From: Savagea serpentis
Lineage (GTDB): Bacteria; Bacillota; Bacilli; Bacillales_A; Planococcaceae
Reading direction: 5' to 3'
DNA: 64,000 nucleotides
Assembly: GCF_015351395.1 (NCBI RefSeq)
Contig: NZ_JADKPV010000001.1
Location: 930,001-994,000, forward strand
Shown here: positions 24,387-33,064 of the stretch, piece by piece
Position numbering within the stretch: the stretch's first letter is position 1
Layout of the letters: each line of letters starts with the position of its first letter
Notes under the pieces: model-generated
What the model was told of the DNA's origin: nothing
Database searches by the model: none
What the model saw: the letters and a program-made list of their open reading frames with translations, nothing else
Position numbers and translations under genes: made by a program

Positions 24387-25901
24387 ATGAAAGCCGTTGA
24401 ATTAAAAATGAACAATATAAATATTGAATTCCCGGGAGTTCACGCTTTAAAAGGAGTGGATTTCACACTAAAATCAGGTACTATCAACGCTTTAATTGGT
24501 GCTAATGGTGCTGGAAAATCTACTCTGATGAAAATCCTTTCTGGATCATATAGTCATTATACGGGAGAAATCACATTAAACGATAAGCCTGCAACGATCC
24601 GAAATCCTAAACAAGCTAAAAATTTAGGAATTGATATCGTTCATCAAGAAGTAGATATTGCATTAGTTCCATACCTAACTGTAGCTGAGAACATACTATT
24701 AGATAAAATAGCCAACAATATGGAGAATAGACACCGAATAAAATGGAAAGAAATTCATCAAGAAGCTAAAGAAGTTCTTTTGCAGCTAGATATCCATTTG
24801 CCAACACATCGCTTAATTTCTGAGTTAACTTTAGCCGATAAACAAATGGTGTTAATTGCTAGATCTCTTATTAATAAACCTAAATTTTTAATTTTAGACG
24901 AACCAACAGCACCATTAAGTGATACTGAAACAGAAAAGCTATTTTTTACTATAAGAAAATTACAAAACGAATTTAATATAGGAATAGTTTTCATCTCACA
25001 TAGATTACCTGAATTATTTGAAATTTGCGAAAATATAACAGTCATGCGTGACGGGTTAATCGTGTCAAATAAGAAAATTAAAAATACAACGATTGATGAA
25101 ATCGTTAAAGATATGCTAGGTGATGAATCTACACATCTTTATGTAAAAAAAGAAAAAACTATCGGAAATACAACATTACAAGTAACAGATTTAACAAATC
25201 ATGATCTCTCTATTAAAAATATCTCTCTTCACATTAATTCTGGAGAAATTGTAGGTATTGCCGGTTTAGTAGGAGCTGGTAAAACTGAACTTTGTAAAAC
25301 ATTGTTTGGTGATTTCCCGATTAAAAGTGGCACTATCCAAATTAATGAGGAAATACAAAAATACAAAAATACTGCACAAGCTGTAAATAAAGGTATTGCC
25401 CTTGTTCCTGAAGAGCGACGTAAAGAAGGCATTTTTGTCGATGAACCTGTTTATAAAAACTTTACAATTTCACATTTAAAAAATTTTTCTAGTCGATTCA
25501 ATATCCTTTCTCAAAAAAAAGAAAGAGAAATTTCCAAAGAAATGATAGCAAAACTTGGAGTGAAAACACCTAATGAACTTCAAAATATTGGATTACTCTC
25601 TGGAGGTAATCAACAAAAAGTAGCTGTTGGAAAATGGTTAATTTCCCCTGCCCACGTTTATATATTTGATGAACCAACTAAAGGAATTGACATTGGTGCT
25701 AAAGCTGAAATGTTTGAACTAATCGATCAGCTTGCTAGCGAAGGTAAAGCTGTTCTGTACGCCTCTAGTGAATTACAAGAGATTTTAACAATTACAGATC
25801 GAATTTATATTATGTATGACAATAAAATCGTTAAAGAAGTTTTAACTAAAGATACTTCAGAAGAAGAAATTATGTTCTTTTCAACAGGAGGTACTAAATG
25901 A
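24387..25901 (+). CDS. Sugar ABC transporter ATP-binding protein, RbsA type
   Basis: A 504-residue tandem ATPase. The N-terminal half has Walker A GANGAGKST (about residues 37-45), Walker B FLILDEPTAPLS, and a diverged signature region ELTLADKQM. The C-terminal half has GLVGAGKTE and a full LLSGGNQQKVAVGKWL signature followed by FDEPTKGIDIGAKAE. This asymmetry between halves is normal in the RbsA/MglA family. It energises import by the neighbouring permease. It starts 79 bp after the binding protein and overlaps the permease start by 4 nt. Confidence 0.94.
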   Translation: MKAVELKMNNINIEFPGVHALKGVDFTLKSGTINALIGANGAGKSTLMKILSGSYSHYTGEITLNDKPATIRNPKQAKNLGIDIVHQEVDIALVPYLTVAENILLDKIANNMENRHRIKWKEIHQEAKEVLLQLDIHLPTHRLISELTLADKQMVLIARSLINKPKFLILDEPTAPLSDTETEKLFFTIRKLQNEFNIGIVFISHRLPELFEICENITVMRDGLIVSNKKIKNTTIDEIVKDMLGDESTHLYVKKEKTIGNTTLQVTDLTNHDLSIKNISLHINSGEIVGIAGLVGAGKTELCKTLFGDFPIKSGTIQINEEIQKYKNTAQAVNKGIALVPEERRKEGIFVDEPVYKNFTISHLKNFSSRFNILSQKKEREISKEMIAKLGVKTPNELQNIGLLSGGNQQKVAVGKWLISPAHVYIFDEPTKGIDIGAKAEMFELIDQLASEGKAVLYASSELQEILTITDRIYIMYDNKIVKEVLTKDTSEEEIMFFSTGGTK

Positions 25902-26881
25902 TGGACACATTAAATTCGAAGAATATATTGAATTTCTTAAATAAATGGGGAGTTATTTTAGCAGTAATTTTAATTATTCTCTTCTTCACATTCTCACTAC
26001 CTGATTTATTTTTAACAAGCTCAAATATTATTAATATTTTACGAAGCATTTCAATTGTCACTATTATAGCAGTTGGTCTTACGATTTCTTTATCGGTCAA
26101 TGGGTTTGATTTATCTGTTGGCTCTGCTGCTACCGTTTCAAGCTCTTTAATTATTTCATTCTTCGTTTGGTATAACATGCCTTTCGGTATTGCTCTACCT
26201 TTAGCAATTTTATTAACACTTATTATTGCTGGAATCAACGCTTTTTTAATTGTAAAAGTTAAAATTCCTGATTTATTCGCTACTTTATCTACGATGTTTA
26301 TTTTTGAAGGGGTTGCGATGACTTACACAGGTGGTGGATCAATTAGTGTCGGTATGCCTAAACTCGACGGTTCTCCTACTACAGGAAAACTTCCTGAACT
26401 TTTTTTAAAACTAGGACAAACTCCTTGGATTATCATTATCATGTTAATTTCAGTATTTCTAGTACACCTTTTCTTAAATCATTCAAAACATGGTAGATAC
26501 ATGTATATGATTGGTGGCAATCAAGAAGCCGCTCGACTCTCAGGAATTCCTGTTAAAAAATATCGCGCACTAGCTTATGTACTGTCTACATTCTTTGCAG
26601 CATTAGGCGGTATAGTTTTAGCTTCATACGTTGGTTCTTCCCAAATCAATGCTGGTTCAGGTTATTTAATGCCTGCAGTTGCAGCTGCTTTTATAGGTTC
26701 TTCATTCGCTGGACATGGTAAACCAAATGCCATTGGAACCTTTGTAGGTGCCGTACTCGTTGGTGTTTTAGAAAATGGACTCGTTATGATGTCCGTTCCT
26801 TACTACTCTTTAAATATTGTGAAAGGTACTGTGCTTGCCCTAGCATTAGCATCTACGTATTACAGCCAAAAGAAATTTTAA
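25898..26881 (+). CDS. Sugar ABC transporter permease, RbsC type
   Basis: A 327-residue integral membrane protein with about nine to ten hydrophobic segments. The RbsC/AraH hallmarks are VGLTISLSVNGFDLSVGSAA (residues 61-80), GGNQEAARLSGIPVKKYR (cytoplasmic loop) and AAAFIGSSFAGHGKPNAIGTFVGA near the C-terminus, read in parts. It forms the channel of the importer with the ATPase encoded just upstream. AGGAGG lies inside the ATPase end, and ATG 25898 overlaps its stop. Only one permease is present, so it probably acts as a homodimer. Confidence 0.94.
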   Translation: MMDTLNSKNILNFLNKWGVILAVILIILFFTFSLPDLFLTSSNIINILRSISIVTIIAVGLTISLSVNGFDLSVGSAATVSSSLIISFFVWYNMPFGIALPLAILLTLIIAGINAFLIVKVKIPDLFATLSTMFIFEGVAMTYTGGGSISVGMPKLDGSPTTGKLPELFLKLGQTPWIIIIMLISVFLVHLFLNHSKHGRYMYMIGGNQEAARLSGIPVKKYRALAYVLSTFFAALGGIVLASYVGSSQINAGSGYLMPAVAAAFIGSSFAGHGKPNAIGTFVGAVLVGVLENGLVMMSVPYYSLNIVKGTVLALALASTYYSQKKF

Positions 26882-26900
26882 TTAAAAAGGAGTGTTCACA

Positions 26901-28127
26901 ATGACTAAATTCACTGAATATTTTTTAATGAATTCTGAAGATGCCAAAAAATATGCTTTTGAAAAAACTGATATTTTTACAAATTTAGACAATTTGAAGT
27001 GTGAAGAAATTGGTGATGGGAACTTGAATTATGTTTTTAAAATTCAAGATATTCACACAGGCCATTCCATTATTTTGAAACAAGCAAGCACAATAGCAAG
27101 GATTTCAGATGAGATAAAACTTTCAACAAATCGAATTCGTATCGAATCAGATATCCTTTCTTTATATGGCAAGTTTACTCCTGAACATGCACCACATGTT
27201 TTTTCTTACGATCCTATTATGAATTGTTTTTTAATGGAAGACCTTTCAGATCACGCTATCTTACGTTCTAGTCTTAACGAATTTCAAACCTACCCTAATT
27301 TGGCAGACCATCTTTCTACTTTCATTACAAATGTGCTATTACCGACTACCGATTTTATAATGGACCATCAAGAAAAGAAAAATGAAATTAAACGGTTTAT
27401 TAATCCTGATTTATGTGATATTTCTGAAGAGTTAGTTTTTACCGAGCCTTACACAAATCATAATAATCGAAACTTACTTTTTGAGCCACATAAAGAATGG
27501 CTTCAAAGTACAATTTCAGATGATCTCAAATTACATTTTGAAGCAGCTAAATTAAAATGGAAATTCATGAATAATCCTGAAGCTTTAATTCATGGCGACT
27601 TACACACTGGTTCTATTTTTGTCACAAAAGATTCTACTAAAGTTATTGATCCTGAATTTGCTTTTTATGGACCTATTGGATACGACATCGGGAATGTCAT
27701 TGCAAATATGCTATTTGCACATGTTCGAGCATACGTATACAAACAAAGTGATTATTTAAAATGGAGTGAAAAAACAATTGTTCAGTTTGTAGATTTGACT
27801 TTCTCTAAAATGGAAAGTTTCTTAAATTCTCAAAATACTCACTCCTTCTTCTCTTCTAATTCATTCATTTCAGACTTTTTAACGAATGTCAAAAAAGATA
27901 CTGCCGGTATGGCAAGCTTAGAAATGATTAGACGAACAATCGGATTAGCTCAAGTAATTGATATTACTTCTATTGAAGACGATAATTTGAGAATGTTTGC
28001 TGAAAAAGTGATTATCCTTACAGCTAAACATTACATGCTTAATCCAAGTTCGTTACTTACAGGCCAAGACTATATGAATATTTTAAATGAAAAATTAAGT
28101 GAGGCGAAAAACTATGAAAACAATTGA
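26901..28127 (+). CDS. mtnK: S-methyl-5-thioribose kinase (MtnK-like)
   Basis: A 408-residue kinase of the aminoglycoside-phosphotransferase fold. [10 protein letters not shown] (nucleotide loop, about 37-46) and ILKQAS (Lys60) start the kinase; the catalytic [10 protein letters not shown] is at 231-240 and the metal-binding [18 protein letters not shown] follows (in MtnK the usual DFG-like segment is DPE). It phosphorylates methylthioribose or 5-deoxyribose at C1. ATG 26901 has AAAGGAG upstream. It follows the importer by 19 bp and overlaps mtnA by 14 nt. Methionine-salvage genes mtnW/X/D are not nearby, which favours the DHAP-shunt role. Confidence 0.92.
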   Translation: MTKFTEYFLMNSEDAKKYAFEKTDIFTNLDNLKCEEIGDGNLNYVFKIQDIHTGHSIILKQASTIARISDEIKLSTNRIRIESDILSLYGKFTPEHAPHVFSYDPIMNCFLMEDLSDHAILRSSLNEFQTYPNLADHLSTFITNVLLPTTDFIMDHQEKKNEIKRFINPDLCDISEELVFTEPYTNHNNRNLLFEPHKEWLQSTISDDLKLHFEAAKLKWKFMNNPEALIHGDLHTGSIFVTKDSTKVIDPEFAFYGPIGYDIGNVIANMLFAHVRAYVYKQSDYLKWSEKTIVQFVDLTFSKMESFLNSQNTHSFFSSNSFISDFLTNVKKDTAGMASLEMIRRTIGLAQVIDITSIEDDNLRMFAEKVIILTAKHYMLNPSSLLTGQDYMNILNEKLSEAKNYENN

Positions 28128-29145
28128 ATGGAAAGATAACTCAGTTATTTTATTAGATCAACGAATTCTTCCTAACAAAATTGAATATGTCGTATGTAAA
28201 GATGTCAAATCGGTATGGCATGGTATCCAAGATATGATTGTCAGAGGTGCCCCTGCAATTGGTGTAACAGCGGCTTATGGAATGGCCATAGGTGCATTAA
28301 ATATTAATACTGATGACTTAAACACATTTAGAAAAAATTTCAAAGAAATTGGAGATTACTTAGCTACTTCACGCCCTACTGCTGTTAATCTTTTTTGGGC
28401 TATCGAACGAATGATTGCATGCTCAAATGAAAGTGTTCATTCTGTTATAGATTTGAAAGAACGATTAGTTGATGAAGCTATCGAAATTCATAAAGAGGAT
28501 GAACTTATTAACTATAAAATTGGCGAAAATATGCTTTCTCTATTAGAAGATGGTTGTGGAATTTTAACACATTGTAATGCTGGTGCTCTAGCAACTACTA
28601 AATACGGGACAGCAACAGCCGCTATCTATCTCGCACAAGAAAAAGGATGGAATTTTAAAGTCTATTCAGACGAAACAAGACCTCGTCTACAAGGCTCTAC
28701 ACTAACCGCTTTTGAATTGCACCAAGCAGGCATTGATGTTACAGTCATTACTGATAGTATGGCGGCTGTTGTGATGGCAGAAGGTAAAATTGATGCAATT
28801 ATTGTTGGAGCCGATCGAGTAGCCGCTAACGGAGATGTAGCTAATAAAATTGGAACTTTTAATTTATCCATTTTAGCTCGTAACTTTAACATACCGTTGT
28901 ATATCGCAGTCCCAACGCCTACCATCGATTTAGAAACTAAAACTGGGAAAGATATACCAATTGAAGAGCGAGATCCCCTCGAAGTTATTTGTGGTTTTGG
29001 TTCTTTCACTGCGCCGAAAGATGTTAAGGTGTATAACCCTGCTTTTGATGTTACTCCTGCTGATAATATTACAGCTATTGTTACAGAAAAAGGCATTGTT
29101 CGAGCTCCTTTTGAAGAAAATTTAAAAAAACTGTTCCAATATTAG
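28114..29145 (+). CDS. mtnA: S-methyl-5-thioribose-1-phosphate isomerase (MtnA-like)
   Basis: A 343-residue isomerase of the eIF2B-like family, normal length. Family motifs are [18 protein letters not shown] (41-58), [12 protein letters not shown] (85-96), the catalytic Cys154 in [26 protein letters not shown] (185-194), and Asp234 in [18 protein letters not shown]. It converts the 1-phospho-aldose to the 1-phospho-ketose. ATG 28114 lies inside the end of mtnK with GTGAGG upstream, showing tight coupling. In this operon it supplies the substrate of the class II aldolase. Confidence 0.95.
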   Translation: MKTIEWKDNSVILLDQRILPNKIEYVVCKDVKSVWHGIQDMIVRGAPAIGVTAAYGMAIGALNINTDDLNTFRKNFKEIGDYLATSRPTAVNLFWAIERMIACSNESVHSVIDLKERLVDEAIEIHKEDELINYKIGENMLSLLEDGCGILTHCNAGALATTKYGTATAAIYLAQEKGWNFKVYSDETRPRLQGSTLTAFELHQAGIDVTVITDSMAAVVMAEGKIDAIIVGADRVAANGDVANKIGTFNLSILARNFNIPLYIAVPTPTIDLETKTGKDIPIEERDPLEVICGFGSFTAPKDVKVYNPAFDVTPADNITAIVTEKGIVRAPFEENLKKLFQY

Positions 29146-29180
29146 CTCAAAATTTAGGAGAGAGTGAGCGTGTCGCAACA

Positions 29181-29969
29181 GTGTTACCTGAAAATCGCAG
29201 AAAACAAATTATAGAAATTTTAAAAACAAAGGATTATGCAGAAGTGAGTTATTTAAGTGATACTTTCAAAGTCTCGGAAATGACCATTAGACGAGATATT
29301 GATCGCCTAGAAAGTGAAGACTTAGTAGTGAAAGTTTATGGTGGAGTTCGTTTAAAAGCTTTAAATGAACGTGAATGGGAGCTCCCTATAAACGAACGAT
29401 TAACTGAAAACTATGAGGCTAAAAATTTAGTTACAGATTTAGCTTATGAAGAAATTCAAGATGGTGATGTAATAGCTTTTGACGCTAGTACGACTGCTCT
29501 TGTTTTAAGTCAAAAAATCAAATTCACTAAAAAAGTCACGGTAATCACAAACAACATCAATATAGCTTTAGAATTATCCGAAGATCCAGATATTTCCACT
29601 ATCTTGTTAGGGGGATTCGTGAGAAGAACTTCTCTATCTTTAATTGGTACAGGTATTCCCAAATATTTAGAATCACTATATATCGATAAAGCATTTATTT
29701 CTTGTAAAGCGATTAATGCAGAGGACGGTGTGATGGACTCTTTAATGGATGAAGGTGAAGCTAAACAAGCAATCATCAAACGTTCTAAGAAAATCTATAT
29801 ACTAGCTGACCATTCTAAAATTGCAACGACAGCATTTTTTAAAATTTGTCAGCCTACAAGTATAGACTACTTAATTACTGATGAGTTAGTAAATACCGAC
29901 TCTGCAAAACAACAATGCCTCCAACAATATATCGATTTAGGTGTTGACGTCCAGATCGCAAAGGAATAA
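29181..29969 (+). CDS. DeoR-family transcriptional regulator
   Basis: A 262-residue regulator. The N-terminal DeoR HTH reads RKQIIEILKTKDYAEVSYLS and VSEMTIRRDIDRLE; the C-terminal sugar-phosphate sensor (DeoRC) has DVIAFDASTTALVLSQ, TVITNNINIALELS, LLGGFVRRTSLSLIG and ADHSKIATTAFF. The probable start is GTG 29181; AGGAGAG lies unusually far (about 18 nt) upstream, so initiation may be weak. It sits inside the operon between mtnA and the aldolase, so it likely senses a pentose-phosphate intermediate and controls the operon. Confidence 0.85.
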   Translation: MLPENRRKQIIEILKTKDYAEVSYLSDTFKVSEMTIRRDIDRLESEDLVVKVYGGVRLKALNEREWELPINERLTENYEAKNLVTDLAYEEIQDGDVIAFDASTTALVLSQKIKFTKKVTVITNNINIALELSEDPDISTILLGGFVRRTSLSLIGTGIPKYLESLYIDKAFISCKAINAEDGVMDSLMDEGEAKQAIIKRSKKIYILADHSKIATTAFFKICQPTSIDYLITDELVNTDSAKQQCLQQYIDLGVDVQIAKE

Positions 29970-29985
29970 TGCGGAAGGAGAATTT

Positions 29986-30630
29986 ATGTTATTACAAAAA
30001 GAACGTGAAGAGGTCGTAAAATACTGCAAGAAATTAATAACACACCATTTAACAAAAGGAACTGGTGGAAATATAAGTGTTTTTAACAGAGAAAAGGAGT
30101 TAATCGCTATTAGTCCTAGCGGAATAGATTATGATCAATTAACTCTAGAAGATATCGTTATTGTTAACTTACAACATGAAATTGTCGATGGTATGCACAA
30201 ACCATCTAGTGAATTAAATATGCACTCTATTTTTTACAAAAAGAGAAATGATCTCAATGCAATTGTCCATACTCATTCAACATTCGCTAAAACACTTGCT
30301 TCTCTTCGATGGGACTTACCTGCTGTTTCTTACTTGGTAGCCTATGCTGGAAAAAATGTGCGCTGTGCTGAATATGCTAGCTTTGGTACTGAACAACTTG
30401 CCATTAATGCTTTCGAAGCGATGAAAAATAGAAAAGCAGCTCTTCTTGCAAATCATGGTATGATTGCTGGTGCACACGATTTAAAGAATGCTTTTAATGT
30501 CGCTGAAGAGATTGAATTTTGCGCTGAAATTTATTACCGCTCAAAACAACTTGGAAATCCTGTTATTTTAGATGATACTGAAATGGAGAGTATGTTAAAC
30601 TCCTTTAAAACATACGGACAGAAACAATAA
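29986..30630 (+). CDS. Class II aldolase, probable 5-deoxyribulose/methylthioribulose-1-phosphate aldolase (Ald2/DrdA-like)
   Basis: A 214-residue zinc aldolase of the AraD/FucA fold. The expected metal site is visible: Glu76 in KPSSELNMH (catalytic acid), His95 and His97 in IVHTHS, and His157 in ANHGMI. The phosphate-binding Thr/Gly region TGGNIS is at 26-31 and SPSGI at 43-47. Length is typical of fuculose-1-phosphate-type aldolases. Together with MtnK and MtnA it matches the DHAP shunt, in which the ketose phosphate is cleaved to DHAP and (methylthio)acetaldehyde. AAGGAG is 7 nt upstream. Last gene before a strong terminator. Confidence 0.88.
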   Translation: MLLQKEREEVVKYCKKLITHHLTKGTGGNISVFNREKELIAISPSGIDYDQLTLEDIVIVNLQHEIVDGMHKPSSELNMHSIFYKKRNDLNAIVHTHSTFAKTLASLRWDLPAVSYLVAYAGKNVRCAEYASFGTEQLAINAFEAMKNRKAALLANHGMIAGAHDLKNAFNVAEEIEFCAEIYYRSKQLGNPVILDDTEMESMLNSFKTYGQKQ

Positions 30631-30647
30631 GTTCTATATAGGAGCAA

Positions 30648-30694
30648 TAACCCCCATCGATATTTATTTAAAGATAAATATCGATGGGGGTTTT
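30648..30694 (+). terminator. Strong terminator closing the DHAP-shunt operon
   Basis: 19-bp perfect stem AACCCCCATCGATATTTAT with its complement, 6-nt loop and T run; also faces the convergent GTPase gene. Confidence 0.92.
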
Positions 30695-30702
30695 AACTCC
30701 AT

Positions 30703-31818
30703 TTACTTTTTTGATTCATCATTTTTCTTTTTGAACACCGTGTCGAAGATTGATTGGATTTGGTCTGGGGACATGAAGTTGTTGAAGAAGTCGACGACGG
30801 ATAAGTTCGCATCTTCTTTTTCTTTCACTTTAAATTGATAGCACACTTCGTTCACTGTATAGCCGAGTGCGTAAGTGATGGATGTGGCAATGGTTGCGTT
30901 CATCGCACCCCCGACGATGCTGCCCGCTCCTGGTACGAGTTTCGCCGCTTGAGCGGCTGCGGAGCGTCCTAAGTTCGCCATGATCGTGCCACCAATTAAC
31001 CCTTGCAACGCCTGCATAAATTCATGTTGCGATCCTTTCAAGTCATACATGCGAATGAGATCGGCGACCATTTTCGTCTGATTCGCAATTAAAAGCGGCG
31101 CATCCGCGAACGGAATCGGAGTGAGTGCGACCGTGCCACTAATGGCTGATGCTTTGCCGACGAGGTTAATGCCTTCTTTTCGTTTCAACTTCATATGATG
31201 ACGTTGTTTCATCGCAAAACTTTGATGTTGCCCTGCTTCTAGTTGTGTCCCCGACCATTCGATTAACGCTTGTAAGTCTAATTTATCGATTAGAGCAGGC
31301 ACTTGCGACACCGCAAAGACAGGGACATCGAGTTTTGCGAGTTCCGCTTTCATCGCTTCTAGGCCGTCTACATCCGTTTGGTCTGCTTTCGTTAATACCG
31401 CACATACCGGCCACTTTTCGCGCTTGCACTGTTCGATAAATTGAATGTCGTAATCGAGCACGCGACGGCTCGCAGCGGATACACAATGCCACATTAAATG
31501 AAGTTTTTCCGTTGCCATCATGTTTGCGATTTCGCGTTCATACAACGCGTGTGTCGCGTCCGTTAGTTCGTATCCTTTCGTATCGTAAATGACGATCGGA
31601 TAGTCTTCTTTCGTATATTTTTCAGTTTGTTGAGTGACGGGTGTACCGACGCCAGTTTGCGCTAAGTCTTCATCGAATACGAGGTTGACGAGTGTACTTT
31701 TCCCCGCTCCTGTCGCCCCACTTACTAAAATGTGGACATCTTCCCCTTCATATTTTTTCTCTAATTGTTCTTGAACGCCGACAAATAATTGTGCAGCGAC
31801 TTGTTCTTTCATTTTCAT
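30703..31818 (-). CDS. GTPase with C-terminal DUF697-type membrane-associated domain
   Basis: A 371-residue protein. The G domain has G1 SGATGAGKST (residues 34-43), the G2-like Thr in GTPVTQQT, G3 YDTKGYE and G4 LTKADQT. The C-terminal half (from about 215) contains the DUF697 pattern ALTPIPFADAPLLIANQTKMV and two Ala/Gly-rich hydrophobic stretches (GGTIMANLG, VPGAGSIVGGAMNATIATSI) that could enter the membrane. It starts within the end of the neighbouring GTPase gene (ATGA overlap), so the two proteins probably act together. The gene's last codons are repeated as fossils near 20.6 and 22.9 kb. Confidence 0.85.
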   Translation of the reverse strand: MKMKEQVAAQLFVGVQEQLEKKYEGEDVHILVSGATGAGKSTLVNLVFDEDLAQTGVGTPVTQQTEKYTKEDYPIVIYDTKGYELTDATHALYEREIANMMATEKLHLMWHCVSAASRRVLDYDIQFIEQCKREKWPVCAVLTKADQTDVDGLEAMKAELAKLDVPVFAVSQVPALIDKLDLQALIEWSGTQLEAGQHQSFAMKQRHHMKLKRKEGINLVGKASAISGTVALTPIPFADAPLLIANQTKMVADLIRMYDLKGSQHEFMQALQGLIGGTIMANLGRSAAAQAAKLVPGAGSIVGGAMNATIATSITYALGYTVNEVCYQFKVKEKEDANLSVVDFFNNFMSPDQIQSIFDTVFKKKNDESKK

Positions 31819-32909
31819 CCTTGTACTCCTCTCGTTTTTTCTTCCAATAGGTCAATATTTCGTTCGATTAATGAACGAATCGATGGCATCGCTTCACGTA
31901 TGAGTTCATCCGCTTGTTCTTCGTAACGTTCGGCTAGTTTTTTCTTCGTTTGCCAAAGTTTGCTGATCCCTTTTGCCGTATAGTATGGAATCGATAATAA
32001 CGGAAGTAAGACGATCGCGATCCCTTTCATCACTTTTTGGACCGCTTCGACAATTTGAACCGTCCACTCTTTCACTTCTTTCCAAAACGCCTCCATATCG
32101 GTAATCGCTACACTCGAATTACCGAATAAAATATTCAATTGATTGTTGTACAGTTGAAAAACAGCGCCTAATTCTTCTTGAATGACGCGCGAAGTGATCG
32201 TTTCGTAAAAGTGCTCCAACGAATACGTCGCTATTTTTTCCGCTTCTTTTCGCGAGTCCGCTTGTAACATCGCTCGTTTCACCAGTTCGACGCGCTCTTT
32301 CATCACATATTCGATGCGAATCGGCAACTGATGGCGCAATGATTTAAAGTAGTTTTGACGGATGGTGGCGAGCAGTTGTTCTTTTCCGAAGTATTGCAAT
32401 GTTTCGCCTGTCAGTAATGTCATTTCAACACTATTCACACGAACGATTGTCATTTGTTCAGCCACTTGTTGTTTGATCGTTTTTTCTAACTGGGCGAGTT
32501 GTGCTTCTTCTACCCCGCCGCTTTTCGTTAACGCGACGACGACTTCAATGCCCGCTTCACGCAGGCGATTTAATACGTCCACTTCAAACGGTTCAATGCG
32601 CGCTCCTTGTGCGTCGATGCAGTAAAGTGCGATATGAATCCATTCTTCAACACGTTGCTCTGCGCCGTGCTCGCGTAAAAAGTGAGCAAACTGTTGAAAC
32701 CATACGTCACTTTTACCCGCTTCCATCCCCCATGAATCAATGAGCGTAATCGGCACTCCTTGCAATACTTTCTGTTCTTTAAAAAAGCCTTCCGCGGTTA
32801 CGGGGCGGCCAATGCCTGTTTCGCGTACATTTTCTTCAAATAAATAATTTAAAAGTGAGCTTTTGCCGACGCCACTTTTTCCTAAAATTAAAATGTTTAC
32901 CGTTTCCAT
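31815..32909 (-). CDS. GTPase, partner of the DUF697 GTPase
   Basis: A 364-residue protein. The G domain has G1 GKSGVGKSSL (10-19), a G2-like Thr in GRPVTAEG, G3 DSWGME and G4 TKSGG. After residue 190 come long charged helices (VMKERVELVKRAML, EEAEKIATYSLEHFYE-type) and one hydrophobic segment, GIAIVLLPLLSIPYYTAKGI, near residue 300, then a coiled-coil-like tail. The layout suggests a membrane-bound, dynamin- or YdjA-like GTPase; the exact family is not recognised. ATG 32909 follows GAGGTGA by 7 nt. It forms a two-gene operon with the next GTPase. Confidence 0.8.
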   Translation of the reverse strand: METVNILILGKSGVGKSSLLNYLFEENVRETGIGRPVTAEGFFKEQKVLQGVPITLIDSWGMEAGKSDVWFQQFAHFLREHGAEQRVEEWIHIALYCIDAQGARIEPFEVDVLNRLREAGIEVVVALTKSGGVEEAQLAQLEKTIKQQVAEQMTIVRVNSVEMTLLTGETLQYFGKEQLLATIRQNYFKSLRHQLPIRIEYVMKERVELVKRAMLQADSRKEAEKIATYSLEHFYETITSRVIQEELGAVFQLYNNQLNILFGNSSVAITDMEAFWKEVKEWTVQIVEAVQKVMKGIAIVLLPLLSIPYYTAKGISKLWQTKKKLAERYEEQADELIREAMPSIRSLIERNIDLLEEKTRGVQG

Positions 32910-33064
32910 CCGTTCGTCACCTCATGTTCTTTACGTCACACCGATTTGCGAAGTTTCATCTTCTTTTTCCATTCTACCTGATATGTACCCGATTTTTGTA
33001 AATAGATGTATTTTCTCTCCCTTTTTTCACTTTCTTGTTATACTGAAATAAAAGGGGGAATTGC

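Noticed and set aside
29146-29181. Frameshift at the start of the DeoR gene because AGGAGAG is 18 nt from the start codon
   Set aside because: The other frame beginning GTG TCG CAA hits a stop after about 15 codons, and the HTH begins normally at 29181; weak initiation is the simpler reading.
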